DNA of 64,000 bases, taken from NCBI GenBank assembly GCA_014218235.1, contig CM024766.1, forward strand, positions 48,449,359 to 48,513,358. The letters are read 5' to 3'. The position numbers and the translations under genes were made by a program. Position 1 is the first letter of the stretch, and every line of letters starts with the position of its first letter. Source of the DNA: Colocasia esculenta. Lineage: Eukaryota; Streptophyta; Magnoliopsida; Alismatales; Araceae. Positions 35,403-46,599 of the stretch are shown here, piece by piece. The notes below the pieces were generated by a model. It saw only the letters and a program-made list of their open reading frames with translations. It ran no database searches and was not told where the DNA came from.

Positions 35403-35930
35403 CTTTACAAGATTCCACATGTGATTCTTATATTCTATTGGCATCTTCCTCCAATCTTCCCATGTCAATAGAGCTTTTTATGGATTGCGAGCAATAGTCC
35501 CTAAATACCTTACCAACTTTCTGGTATTAGGTCCAACTGGTTGGCCTAAATCATTGACATCAACAGTTAAAAGTTTTCTTCTATCCATATTTAATAGATC
35601 TAGACATCGAGTAACCCCACGAGTTTTCTTTTGTCCACCTGTAAAATATTTAGAGAATCACTTGTAAATATATAATATAATTAAAAAAAGTTATAAATCT
35701 ATTGAATATTATTAAGCTTTTACCTATAATGTTATGTAAATCATGACTTGGAGAATTTTCTACATGATCATCTTATTCTTCAACATGAGTTGTCTGTGTG
35801 ACTGATTCAAGGTTCTCTAGTATGTGTTGTTGCTTCCCTAATAGATTGGATTGTCTGAGATGGAGCGTTTGATTTTTCAGCCTGGATTTAGAAGTTGGTT
35901 GTGGTTGAGAAGTGCCATGCATGCCCTGTC
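35403..35930 (-). pseudogene. TNPA-type (Ptta/En/Spm) transposase exons, CACTA A
   Basis: Exon 35403-35638, bounded by TTTTACAG and AAG/GTAC, encodes KKTRGVTRCLDLLN, VDVNDLGQPVGPNTRKLVRY, LGTIARNP and a TWEDWRKMPIEYKNHMWNL end. This is the plant transposase (Ptta/En/Spm) domain pattern. An in-frame TAA follows IARNP. An upstream exon-like segment, about 35716-35930, encodes GMHGTSQPQPTSKSR, typical of the linker. TNPA-type proteins bind subterminal repeats to help excision. The copy is broken and cut off by T1. Confidence 0.65.
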
Positions 35931-36016
35931 ATAGAAAAAAAATTAAATCAACTCACATATAAACACAAAGTACAGAATTAAATCAACTTAAATGCATGAG
36001 AGCCAGAAAAACCGCA

Positions 36017-36235
36017 GAACATATATATGCAAATGACATTCATTATATTTGAAAATGACATCCATCATATCTGCATAACGAATAACATATATATGCAAAC
36101 CGATTAAAATTTCAAAACACATGACATCCATCATATCTGCATACCGTAGAACATATATATGCAAACCCATTAAAATTTCAAAACACATGATATCCATCAT
36201 ATCTGCATACCGTAGAACATATATATGCAAATTTA
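36017..36235. repeat. About 68-bp tandem repeat
   Basis: Four imperfect copies share AACATATATATGCAAA, ATTAAAATTTCAAAACACAT and GACATCCATCATATCTGCAT. It lies in a non-coding part of CACTA A. Confidence 0.85.
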
Positions 36236-37250
36236 ACCATTAGATTCTAGTGTCATTCCGTGATTCAGAAATGTGTCAATTAAAAATTAATGACTCATGT
36301 TACAGGTAGCAATACTATTCATGTACACTATTCATGTCATTGTCTTTTCTTTTGGTTGTTCATGTACACTATTCATGTCATTGTCTTTTTTCTTATAATT
36401 TTCTTCAACAGTTGGAAACCAACCCGCCATGCCCAGCCTGTTTGCATCAACTATTCACATTTTTTCCCCCAAGTATTTTTAGCACATAAAACACACAAAA
36501 AGTAATAGGCGATATAAGAACAGTTTCAAGGACCATATAATGTTAAAAGATGTGGGTGTAAAACACCCGGAATCCCAGTCGCCCTTGATCATTTTGAGTT
36601 CCATCATCAGTTTGCAATGTACTACCATGTATATCATCTAAATGTCCATACATTGCCTCATGATCTTCATTGCATTTATCCTTTCCTTGATTTTGAGTTT
36701 CGTTCTACATAGAATTGTTCATTTTTTCACCATGAAAATACCAACAGGTGTAATTTCGAGTAAAACCTTCACATATAAGATGATCAAAGACATCTTCACG
36801 GAACATGAGAAGACAATTGTTACAACTGTTACAAGGACATAATAGTTTCTCTCCAATGGCTGTCTTCTGAAATGCGTAGTCTAAAAACTTGTTAATTCCA
36901 ACTTTGTACTCGTCACTTGCCCTATGTCAACCAAGTGCCAAAAGTGGTTAATGTTTGAGCTATTTAAATATTAATGTTACATAGCTTAATAGGAAATAAT
37001 TGTACCTTGGTCTATGAATCCAACTTTTATCAATAGCACCATCGGATAGGTTCTTCTCTACGCCCTATATATCAAACACTTACTGGTTACAAATGACTAT
37101 AAAATGTGAGAAAATAATCATATTAATGAATGTAAGTTTGTTGTCTGCCTCATCTTTTTATACAGATGAATTGAAGCATAAAAATAAAACATGTGACACT
37201 AATACTTTAAGGTATGATATAATGATATAATTAAAATAAGCATATCTATT
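36236..37250 (-). other. CACTA A intronic or unassigned sequence
   Basis: AT-rich with short frames only. A 50-base direct duplication with TATTCATGTCATTGTCTTTT lies near 36305-36395. A small segment at 37003-37070 resembles 37565-37625, part of the duplication that follows. Confidence 0.4.
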
Positions 37251-38050
37251 TATATCAATATTTGTACCCCCTCTGAAGTATGGATATCTTCATTCTCAAC
37301 AAGCATATTTCTTGTTGCATTTTCCACATTTGGCCTCTGTAATATTTCCTATTGTCCAGTATAAACATAAATGTCATTGGGTTAGAGAACTTCAAACACA
37401 TACCCAATAGATAACAATAGGACATAAGGATAACAATATCAAAAGACAAATAATATCTAAATAGATTATTAGATTTAGAGTAAGATACCAATGGAGTCGA
37501 AATCGACAGTGTTGGTTGGACTCGGGCAGATGTTACCGGCCGATTGTAACATCCTCTCTTGACATGTTTATTTTGGACAAAAGTTCCATCTGATAGGTTC
37601 TTATCGGATTCCTATATATCAAATATTTATTCATTACAAATTTTTTTATACAAATGAATTGAAACCTAAAAATATAATGTGGGACATAATATATTAAATA
37701 GGGATGATATAATGATATTACTAAAACAAGCATATTTATTTATATCAATATATGTACCTTCTCTTGAACATGGATATCTTCATTCTCATTCAACATACTT
37801 CTTGTTGTATTTCTCACATTTGATCTCTGTAACAATCCCTATAGTCCAATAAGAAGGATTCATGCTCAATGTAATTATGCATACATGATTAAAAATGATA
37901 ATTTTACCCATCTTTTGAAACAGTAAAAAATAGTTTATGAGAATCAAATTAAAATGCCGATGGAGTCGGAATCGATGGTGCCGGTTGGACTCGGTAAGAT
38001 GTTGTCGATCGATTGTAACCTCCTCTGCCGACATGCTTATTCTTAGAGCT
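37251..38050 (-). repeat. Tandem duplication of about 0.48 kb in CACTA A
   Basis: 37251-37560 and 37740-38040 are similar copies. They share GGATATCTTCATTCTCA, CACATTTG-CTCTGTAA and GGTTGGACTCGG near their ends. The repeats include exon-like ends, suggesting duplicated TNPA exons. Confidence 0.65.
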
Positions 38051-38860
38051 GCCACTCGCTTGAGGTTTCATATTGTGGATGATCTTTGTCCTCTCCTCCG
38101 CACTTAACCTGTCATTTTCGTATCAGGTGGCAAAGATGTAATTGGAATTTGGAAAGATACTGGTATAATGCAGTTGCAACATCCTCAACATCAACTTCTT
38201 CATAGCATCCTCCATTGAAGGGACAGCAACACTGCCCACCACGCGTGTCGTAGTCAAATTTATTTCTGCATGTACATGAGAAAGTGACGGGTGCATAGTT
38301 TAGAAAGTGGAAACAAGTGCATTCGACAAACCTAAGAACTGATTTTCTAAGTTTTTAGACATAAGATATCATTACATATGTCTTTCTTATAAAACATCTG
38401 TAATCTCTAAATTAATTGTTTCACTATATTAATTGTTTCATTTCATAACATTCTCGTTTGCTTATTACACAGTAAAATAATGTAAAATGGGAGGTGTTGG
38501 CCTGCATGTTGTGCTAAAAATTTAGAGAATCTAATACGCAAGAAAGACATGTAATGCAATACACAGGAAAGACAGTAAAATAAATCTCATCACTATTTCA
38601 AAGAATATAATAAACAGGAAAGACATGTAATGTATGGCTATTACCGTCTTTCCATCGCCAACGTTGTCACGGCTGTTGGAGCTTATTTTTTTTTACCAAG
38701 GACAGATGCACATCTCTGTCTTTCCACGAACCTACAAAACATATGAAAACCACAAAACCATGGATGAGAAGAAGAGATCGTACATGTGCGCTGCTCGTCT
38801 GTCATGTAAAACCCAAGGGGCTGGTTGTTGATTGCGTAGGGGCGCTGGCCGTTTGTCTCG
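38051..38860. other. Unassigned CACTA A sequence
   Basis: No gene recognised. GGAAAGACA(T)GTAATG-type words repeat three times near 38540-38640, a small degenerate repeat. Confidence 0.35.
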
Positions 38861-39760
38861 TAGAAGAGGCATAGGAGAGCTCTGGATGGGGTGACCTAGC
38901 AAAAGGTGACGTGGGCGCTCAGCTGGCGCCGGAGGCCATGCAGCAGGGAGACAGAGGAAGTGCTGCAGAGGGCGATGAAGCAGGAGGCGATGTAGTGCAG
39001 GGTACGCTGATTCACCTACAGGGACATGCAGCAGATTACGCTTAGTCGTCCGTCGTGTAGGACGTGTACGTGGGCGCTCAGACTGGCGACGGAGGACTGC
39101 AGGAGGCTTGCGTTGGAGGCGAGCAGTGGATGGACGACATGCAGGAGGCGATCACCACCGGACGGTAGGAGGCATATGTGTTGGAGAGCACTGGCGAGTG
39201 GCGACGAGGCCACCTAGTAGGAGGCGTATGTGTTGGAGAGCACTGGCGCTCAGTCAGCTGCCTGTAGAGGAACTGGCACCGAAGGTGCTGATGCCTCGCC
39301 TGGGTTAGGGCCTATGCGCAGGAGCTCAGCCAGCCGGCGACGGATGCATGCTACACCGGATGAACGACCTGCAGGAGGCGTGCGTGCACGGGACGGCACC
39401 GGTCGGCACACCAAACGGAAGATGTTGCAGTTGGTGATGGGGCCACTAGGAGGCCACTTGATGTGGCTGCTCAACCAGCCGGCGATAGAGGAACTGCCGG
39501 AGGTGCGGCTGCCTCACGGGGGTTAGGCCGGCCTATGAGCGGGCGCTCAGCCGATCGACGACGATGCTACAGGCGGTTCCTGTGGTTGCCTCATGAAGGA
39601 GGAGAAGGCGATCGATCGAGAGACGTGGGCGCTCAGCAAACAGGCGACGGAGGAACTACTGGAGGACGATGCGGTGGTTGCTGGGGCTGCCTCGCGGTGT
39701 TAGGGTGTGCGAGGGGAGACGACGATCGATCGATGATACGGGAGACGATCGAAGGAAACT
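38861..39760. repeat. GC-rich degenerate repeat near the CACTA A end
   Basis: GC-rich block within AT-rich surroundings. Words such as GTGGGCGCTCAG (four to five times), GGAGGCGTATGTGTTGGAG (twice) and GACGGAGGA recur at irregular spacing. Open frames across it arise from this composition and show no domain. It may be the 5' region of the transposase transcript. Confidence 0.5.
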
Positions 39761-39889
39761 CCAAAAAAATCGCGCGCGAAGAGGTTGAACAGGACACGCG
39801 ACTCTCTCTAAAAAATTCACTTTCCCTCCAAACCCCAAAACATGTTGTAATTCTAAAAAGATTTTACAACAAATTAAGTTGCTCTTAAA

Positions 39890-40111
39890 CGTAAGAGTCA
39901 TTAGATTTCAATCTTTGGCAGCCAACATTAAAAAACGGTTGTTAATTAGTAGCTAATAATTATTGCTGCTGAATATAATAGTCCTTATAACCTTTGAGTA
40001 ACCTTTGAGTAACCTTTTTAGTAGTAATTTTATAAAAAAAGCTGTTAGTTAACAACAAATATAAATTGGCTGCTAGTAAAATTGCTACTAAAAGTCTAAT
40101 TTGGTGTAGTG
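39890..40111. repeat. Terminal and subterminal region of CACTA A
   Basis: The terminal CACTACACCAAATTAG (minus strand, ending at 40111) is preceded by repeated TAGTAGC/GCTACTA and AACCTTTGAGTAACC words, as expected for subterminal transposase binding sites. Confidence 0.6.
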
Positions 40112-40112
40112 T

Positions 40113-40520
40113 ATTCCTCTTTCAGAAAGTGCAGTCTACATAAACCAAGTCTCTGTCCTCAAAGCAGCTGAAATGCTTGCAGCCAAATTCTGCCTAGAAA
40201 GTGCAGAACTTCTGAGAACACAGAATTTTGAAGGATTGCTTATGGAAGGGGATAATGTTGAGGCCATTAAAGCTATATGGGAACCAAACAAAGCTCCGTT
40301 AGAAATCAGGGGAATTGCGGAGGAGACCAAGAAGTTACTAGTTAAATGGCCTCTGCACAGAGTTGTTATGTCTGGAAGAAATACTAATGCAGTCGCTGAT
40401 TGGTTGGCGAAGCAGGCAAGACTTGTCAAATTCAACATCTCCTGGACCTCGGCTCTCCCAGAAGAATTGAGCAAAATTTGCATTTATGATGTTTTAAGGG
40501 CAAACTTCAGCGAGAGTTAA
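40113..40520 (+). pseudogene. RNase H-like domain (RVT_3 type), C-terminal fragment
   Basis: The plus frame reads INQVSVLKAAEMLAAKFCLE, FEGLLMEGDNVEAIKAIW, and NTNAVADWLAKQARLV, ending at a stop at 40518-40520. The spaced acidic residues (EMLA, EGDN, VADWLA) are those of the plant RNase H-like family found at the end of many plant LINEs and in related host-like proteins. The N-terminal part with the first Asp is missing, because CACTA A joins the frame at 40112. The frame itself is open. A LINE origin is favoured by the A-rich tail at about 40673-40685. Confidence 0.75.
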
Positions 40521-40979
40521 ACCACCATAGATTTGGGTTAGATCAGTCAATTTAGATTTTTGGAGTGGTTGTCGTGTGCATATGGAGCCACTCATCTTGA
40601 GTTAAGCTATTACTGAAGGTTTATACTAGTCTATTTTGATTTTTCTTTGGAGCAGTTAGGCTCCATCTTATTACCAAAAAAATGTTAGTGCTTCCACGAG
40701 CTCGACTCGCATCTCGCTAAAAAAATGTGCCAATTCATGCGAAATAATGGTATTACATTAAGGGTTCTGTATTATTTAATTTATATTCACATTATGCCAG
40801 AAACACAAATTTATTTATGTTAGAATCTTATCGTCGCGGACCACTTGAAAACTTTCTATCAATGTGCTTGGCCTTACCTTACTAAGTGGAAATGACCACA
40901 ACTCCCCTCCTTCCTGTTGGAAGGGGTAGTGTAGTAACCCAGATTTTAAAACAAATTCGATAAATTAATGTAGATAAAT
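40521..40979 (+). other. LINE-like 3' tail and spacer
   Basis: A 3' untranslated stretch ends with ATTACCAAAAAAATG near 40690, resembling a plant LINE end. At 40929 TGTAGTAACCCAGATTTTAAAA resembles a Tekay-type LTR start, but no end or partner was found. Confidence 0.4.
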
Positions 40980-41299
40980 AAAAAATCCATTAATATATCA
41001 CCAACAAAATGATTAATGAACCTATGTTCAGTAATCGGTGTGAATATATCACCAATCAGATGATTTTTGAACCTTTGTTCAGTAATCGATGTAAATATAT
41101 CACCAATCATATGAGTATTGCACCATTGTTTAGTAATCAATGTGAATATATCACCAATAGGATGATTTTGGAATCTTTGTTCAATAATCGATGTGATTAT
41201 ATCACCAATCGGAAAGATTCTAAACATTTGTTCAATAATCCGTGTGATTATAACTCTAATTGGAAGGAATATTGAACCTTGTTTAGTAATCGGTGTGCA
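40980..41299. repeat. 54-bp tandem repeat
   Basis: About six units with CAGTAATCGATGTGAATATA, TCACCAATC and TTTTTGAACCTTTGTT. The period is 54 bases, so both strands stay open and encode an 18-residue repeat. More units follow the hAT element at about 42960-43065. Confidence 0.85.
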
Positions 41300-41395
41300 T
41301 GTAGTGCCAGGGGCGGACACAGGATAAAATATAAGGAGGGGCCAAAATAAGAAGATGTGAAAAAATAAAATATCTTAAATTTTATCACATGTGAT

Positions 41396-41585
41396 CTATC
41401 AGAATAAAGCTCTTTGTTCTTTCATGTCACGAAAATCATCGATAATTGAATTTATGCTAAAAGTTTCAGCAATTTTCTTTTCAATATAGATGATCAAACA
41501 ATCAGAAAAAAAATCATCTTCCATCTTGTTGCGAAGCTTGTTCTTGATAATCTTCATAGTTGAAAATGATCATTCTATTAAAAGA
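41396..41585 (-). pseudogene. hAT transposase C-terminal (dimerisation) remnant
   Basis: The minus strand reads SFSTMKIIKNKLRNKMEDDF, then SDCLIIYIEKKIAE and INSIIDDFRDMKEQRALF. This is the pattern of the hAT dimerisation domain end (RSFSAMKIIK-NKLRN... in Tip100/zinc finger MYM-type 1-like proteins). A TGA stands where Arg normally precedes SFS. The rest of the transposase is not found in the element, so this is a leftover. Confidence 0.75.
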
Positions 41586-41649
41586 TAAAATATAAATAGA
41601 ACCAACATCAAAACTTGCCAAATCATTCTATGGATTATAAAAAAATAAA

Positions 41650-42075
41650 CTATATATAACAGATGAGCCATCACCGGGATTTATCATAAATATAAAGAAT
41701 TAAATATTATACATAATAAATGAGCCACCACCCAGGCTCGCTGGATCACAGTATAAAAATTTAAATATTTTATATACTAAATGAGCTACCACCCAGGCTC
41801 GCTGGATATCACAGTATAAAAAATTAAATATTTTACGTAATAAATGAGTCACCACTCAGGCTTGTTGGATCACAGTATAAAAAATTAAATATTTTACATA
41901 ATAAATGAGCCTCCACCCACGCTCGCTGGATCACAGTATAAAAATTTAAATATTTTCCATACTAAATGAGCCACCACCCAAGCTCGCTGGATCATAATAT
42001 AAAAAATTAAATATTTTACATAATCAATGAACCACCATACAGACTTGCTGGATCACAATATAAAAAATTAAAAGA
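41650..42075. repeat. About 61-bp minisatellite inside the hAT element
   Basis: Six to seven units with AATGAGCCACCACCCAGGCT, CGCTGGATCACAGTATAAAA and TTAAATATTTTACATAAT. Units differ by a few bases. Confidence 0.9.
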
Positions 42076-42850
42076 TAGATATGTTACCTTGGTGTCAACT
42101 CGTAAGGGCCAACATGTTGGAGATTTGGAAGGAGTGTTGACGTGCTATTGGCTGATCATTGACTACCGTTGGATAAATAATCAACCACTATGAAATAATT
42201 TTTTTTTCAAAATTAACAAACAAGTGTAACTCATATCAAATAAAAAAATTATCATTAAACTTAAAAAATACAAATTCATATAAAACATACAGATAGAGGA
42301 ATAAACTCAAAATTTTGAGATTGAAATCTAAAAAAAGTGATAAAATTGGAGTACATCAATATCTAATTTGATTTTAGACCTCTAATTAATTCAATAGAAA
42401 TAACAAGTAAAAATAACGTTTCCGTACGTGGGCTGCCACTGTCGTCCTCTCATATATCATCCCCGACCAAATTGAAATAGCCGATCATATGAGGTGAATG
42501 GATGAGCTGAAGTAATTGGCGAAGTCTACTCGTCTGGATGCAGTGACCAAAATTTCAGAAAAAAAAACAAATAAGAAAGGCGGCTATGAGTATGAGCACG
42601 GGGAGGCGCAACAGACGCTTGGGGAGAGAAGGCTATTAGGGTTAAAATATTTAGTTGGTTGTTTCTTTAAAAAGGTTTGGTTAGGTTTTTTTATTAAAAA
42701 CCGAAGGGTCCAGTCCGCCCCTGCCACAAAAGGCGCTGCCAGCAGATTTTTTCTAGCGGTTGGTTTTGCAGACCCACGGCCATTTTAAGAAAACTTAACA
42801 GGTTGGGGAGGGGGCATGGCCCCCCCATGCATAACGTGGATCCGCCCCTG

Positions 42851-43176
42851 TATAGTGCCAATCGAAAGTTGACTTATGGGATGGTGGAAGTCGACTTGTG
42901 TACTGGTAGGAAGTCAAAAGTCGACTAGTGTGATGGTGGAAGTCGACTCATGTACTGGTTGTTCAGTAATCAGTGCAATTACAAACACCAATTTGAGGAA
43001 TTCCTGAACCCTTTATTCAATAATCTGTTTGATTATAACACCAATCGGAAGGATTACTAAACCTTGTTGAATCAGAAGTCAACTTTGAGTACTGATGAAA
43101 GTCGACTTTATGCACTAGTGGAAGTCGACTTGTGGGGTTAGTAGAAGTATTATAGGTATGGCCTAAGTATAGTGGG
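42851..43176. repeat. GTCGACTT-rich spacer with more 54-bp units
   Basis: Repeats of AAGTCGACTTGTGTACTGG and GTCGACT words in several spacings (about 42870-42960 and 43075-43140) flank two degenerate units of the 54-bp repeat. No gene seen. Confidence 0.65.
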
Positions 43177-45142
43177 TGTAACGACCCTACAAACCCGACC
43201 CTCGGTTCCCACCGAGAACCCAATTTCTGATGCCGCCACCCACAGATCTGAGGACCTGGAAAGGTTGAATGATCAATCTAGCAAGATATGTAGAGGAGAT
43301 AAACGACAACCACAGCACTAGGAATGTACGAACAAGTGAAAGTAAACACAAGTATGAGTACAGGTCCAGTATGAGTCCCAAACATAAATAGTACAAGTAG
43401 AAGGGAAGAACATAACCCTTAAAGGCATACCATGAGAGTGGAGTACCAAGTACAAAAGGGGACACTACTAAGGATGATGTCGGCTACTGCAGCCCCGTCT
43501 CCTCCGCCCGTCGTGCAACCTACTGGTGCTATGAAGTCTCACCTAGAAAGAAAGGGAGTGAGCCTCACAAAGAAGCCCAGTAGGGACTACCAATCACCCA
43601 CTAGTTCTAACAAGCAGAATAGATATATATTTAAACGATTAACAATAATTAACTATCTACTCTACTAATGAAAGTGTGGAAGCTACTACAGTACTATCGG
43701 TCGGGAAAATACTACACAGCCAAAAACTTCGTGTAAACAACTAACTGTGACCACCACACTGTTGTACGAGTAGACAACAGTAACCTGCCTAGACAAGAAT
43801 ATCAGCCACGGAGACAACTACCACTAGTCAACTGGTCAGGAGTACCACACGCATATTACCCTCGACTATACGTCCAGGCCTGTCGTACGTACTCCTGTCG
43901 GATTGCGGTCAGGGAACATAAAGAACCACAACAACTATCGTAGTCTGCACTGAACTACGGTCTCGTGCCTGGCACCTCTATGTAGTTCCGGAACCACGTA
44001 GAGTAAGGCAAAAAGGAAAGGATCGATCGAAAATAGTCAGCTCTCTATTTGAGAAGGTGACAGGCACCATGTCACCTTCACAGAGAATGCGACGCATAGA
44101 ATGTCACAACTAGAAGGTGACAAGAAGTCCAACGCATTTCGAAGCAGAAGGCAACACCCACACGGTCGCTACCTGAACGTGACAGTGTGGACGACATAAC
44201 CAGAGTCAGAAGGCAACAGGGAAGGTGTCGTAACCTGAAGGCGACAACCAACTTGTCACGACCACAGATAGAGAGCTGAAAACCATGGCCGAGCCCTCAA
44301 TGTCTTCCTCAAAAACATACATTCATCACAAACCGGGGGTGGGGTGCATGCAAAGCACTAGAAGCATATAAAAGGTGGTCAAACCACCCTCAGTCACACC
44401 CATGCATGGCAAGGAGGACAAGTTACACTTATGAAAAGCTCACATGCATGTTCATGGACACACATACCCCACCATAATCATGTAACAAAGAAGCATGGCA
44501 TAGAGTCTACAAGGCTCTAAGAGGTGGGGAAAGGCCCTAGACATGCTAGAACTAGGGGGAAGGATCAAAGTCCTTACCTCAAATTGAAGAACCAACCTCT
44601 TGGGGTCTTCTCGTGTGCATGGCCACATCCTCCTCGCTCCAAGTTCCATGTCAAGGCCACCTACAGGCGAGGAAAATACAGAGTGAGTTCAGAAAAAAGA
44701 GAGGAATGGGAAAGGAGGGGAAGAAGAAATGAGAAAGGGGAAGAGAGATCTACTAGTCTTGCATATATAGGCCTCGGTTTTCATAATGAGACAACCATAT
44801 GGTCGTGTTCAATAATGAACGCGATGACCATCTCATCATGACCCCAAAACCTTGGTCAAACCTAACAGTTGCATCTGCCATGCATTGCCCAGCATGCGTG
44901 CTACTCTGAATGCAACAACTAGAACATCGCCTTCACACTACATGTGTCCCGATGCATGACACAACTGTCCCGACAGCAAGACGACAACACACTACCCAGC
45001 GGTCAAACCTAGAACGCGATGGTCAAGGTGTCGTGTTCACTTCGTGAAAGCGACAAGTATCTCGTTGCCTTCAGAAGGAAACGGCCCAATATGTCGCAAC
45101 CCTCAGTAGAGTCATATTGCTTAAGAAAATTGGGATGTTACA
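43177..45142 (-). repeat. Solo LTR of a Tekay-type Ty3/gypsy element
   Basis: 1966 bases from TGTAACGACCCTAC to GGGATGTTACA, flanked by perfect 5-base duplications GTGGG (43172-43176 and 45143-45147). On the minus strand it starts TGTAACATCCCAATTTTC and ends GGGTCGTTACA, typical of Tekay/Del LTRs. No internal gag-pol exists, so it is the product of recombination between two LTRs. GAAGGTGACA/TGTCACCTTC words recur at about 44045-44280 and 44900-45100. Confidence 0.9.
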
Positions 45143-45569
45143 GTGGGTCTGTCCTTTCCTAGATGAAGTCAACTTTAGGTATGGAGGGAAGCATGGCTCA
45201 AGTATGATAGACCAAGTTGTCCTCATATACTAACCTTGGTTGAATAAAAAGGGTTCTATTGAGACAAAAGCCTTATAAATACATTATATATATAACCCTT
45301 CTTGGCCACCAGAAACCTCTCTGGACATTTCGGGACATGGGGAGCAAGCTGAGAGCAATAGGTGGTGAGGAGTACCCAGGAAGAAAAGGAATGATCTTGA
45401 AGCTTGAAATTTTGGGTGCTCTTCTCTCTCTTGTCTTTGTTTCGACCAGTAGGAATAAAAGCATTGAAAACCATCAAATGTAGGTGATTTCGGGCACAAA
45501 CTTACCATGTCTATACATCTGAAAGCTCATAGATTTCATTTTCATTTGCCCTAGTTTACCCAATTTCTA
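45143..45569. other. Spacer between solo LTR and CACTA B
   Basis: No gene recognised. Overlapping 60-75 codon frames on both strands at 45256-45508 lack domains. It is continuous with 55076 onward once CACTA B is removed. Confidence 0.45.
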
Positions 45570-45952
45570 CACTACAAGAAAAAAACTGTTTAGCGACGGC
45601 CTAGATCCGTCGCTATGCCGACGCTATTCTGTCGCTAAAATGTCTAGTGACAGAATAGCGACAGACTTAGGCGGCAGCTATATATTGGACGCTAATTAGG
45701 GGCGGGTGGGTGGGCGTCGCTACGCTGTCGCTAATCGCGGCGGATTAGCGACGGCAATGAGCTGTCGCAACGACTGTCGCTAATTTATGTGTCGGCCAAT
45801 ATGAGCGGCAGCCCATATCCCGTCGCTAAAAGCCGTCGCTAAATTAGCTAGCGACCGCTTAGCGACTCCCATGGGAATGAACCTTGGCGCTGAAACAGCG
45901 ACGGATGTTAGCGATGGACTCAAATCCGTCGCTATTCCGTCGCTAAATAAAT
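45570..45952. repeat. Left terminal and subterminal repeats, CACTA B
   Basis: About 14 copies of TAGCGACGG or its reverse complement, with small variants, in about 380 bases and in both orientations. In En/Spm such motifs bind the TNPA protein. Confidence 0.8.
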
Positions 45953-46202
45953 AAATAAAATAATATATATATATATATATATTTGTAAAAACATATTTTT
46001 TTTTCACCTGTATACAATTCATATAACAGTTAACTAAAAAATAAAATAGATCACAATTACCATTCACACATAACAAAATCACATAAGTAAAATTTAAACA
46101 TTTCACACTAACACAAATATCTGTTAAATGTTTTACAAATTACAAAAGTGTTTACATAGATAATGAAGAAGATAAAAATAGAAAAGTCAAATGACGAGAC
46201 TC

Positions 46203-46528
46203 CTAATCCTCTGCAAAATGAGTCTCGTGGTCGTCGCCATCTACATCGCTGCTAGATTGTTCTCCAATGGCCTACAAACACAAAATAATTATTAGACATG
46301 CATGTATATGAAAAAGAGATAAGAGATCATTTTACAGTATAAGTAAAATTTAAAGATTTCACACTAATTTAGATATATGTTAAATATTTGCAACAAGTTA
46401 CAAAGATATTTACATAGATAATGAAGAAGATAAGGAAGGGGAAGCCAAATGACGTACTCTTAATCGTTTGCAAGATGAGTCTCGTGGTCATTGCCATCTC
46501 CATCGTTGCTAGTCGGTTCTGCATCAGC
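46203..46528 (-). CDS. Duplicated last exons of the TNPA-type gene
   Basis: Two exon-like segments, 46203-46271 and 46460-46528, each begin after a GTAG or GCAG acceptor and end with a stop. They encode GEQSSSDVDGDDHETHFAED and DAEPTSNDGDGNDHETHLAN, an acidic tail. The surrounding intron sequence (TAAATGTTTTACAAATTACA, AATAATTATTAGACATG) is also duplicated, so the unit of about 257 bases was duplicated in tandem. They could act as alternative 3' ends. The link to the TNPA frame at 48440 is an inference across the captured segment. Confidence 0.5.
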
Positions 46529-46599
46529 CTGCAAGCAAAAAATAATTATTAGACATGTATGAATATGAAGAGCAAATAAAAGATCATTTTACATTAACA

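Larger units (their letters stand above)
35312..40111 (-). mobile_element. CACTA element A, right part
   Basis: The right end at 40111 reads, on the minus strand, CACTACACCAAATTAG, a CACTA terminal inverted repeat. Inside are minus-strand exons of a TNPA-type gene (35403-35930), tandem repeats and a GC-rich block. T1 entered this element at 35311/35312, so the left end and any TNP2 gene should lie left of the window. The bases after the end are TAT; the matching target copy is not visible. Confidence 0.7.
41308..42850 (-). mobile_element. hAT-type DNA transposon (Tip100-like), degenerate
   Basis: Ends are CAGGGGCGGA at 41308 and TCCGCCCCTG at 42850, inverted repeats. Flanks are TGTAGTGC (41300-41307) and TATAGTGC (42851-42858), an 8-base target duplication with one mismatch. 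It splits the 54-bp repeat array. The only coding remnant is a hAT C-terminal piece on the minus strand. At 1.5 kb it is a shrunken, non-autonomous copy. Confidence 0.8.

Noticed and set aside
40929..40950. TGTAGTAACCCAGATTTT as the start of another LTR
   Set aside because: It resembles a Tekay LTR start, but no end, partner or target duplication was found, so it was not called as a feature.
45256..45508. Overlapping frames on both strands as small genes
   Set aside because: Four overlapping frames of similar length without family motifs suggest a stop-poor stretch, not coding.
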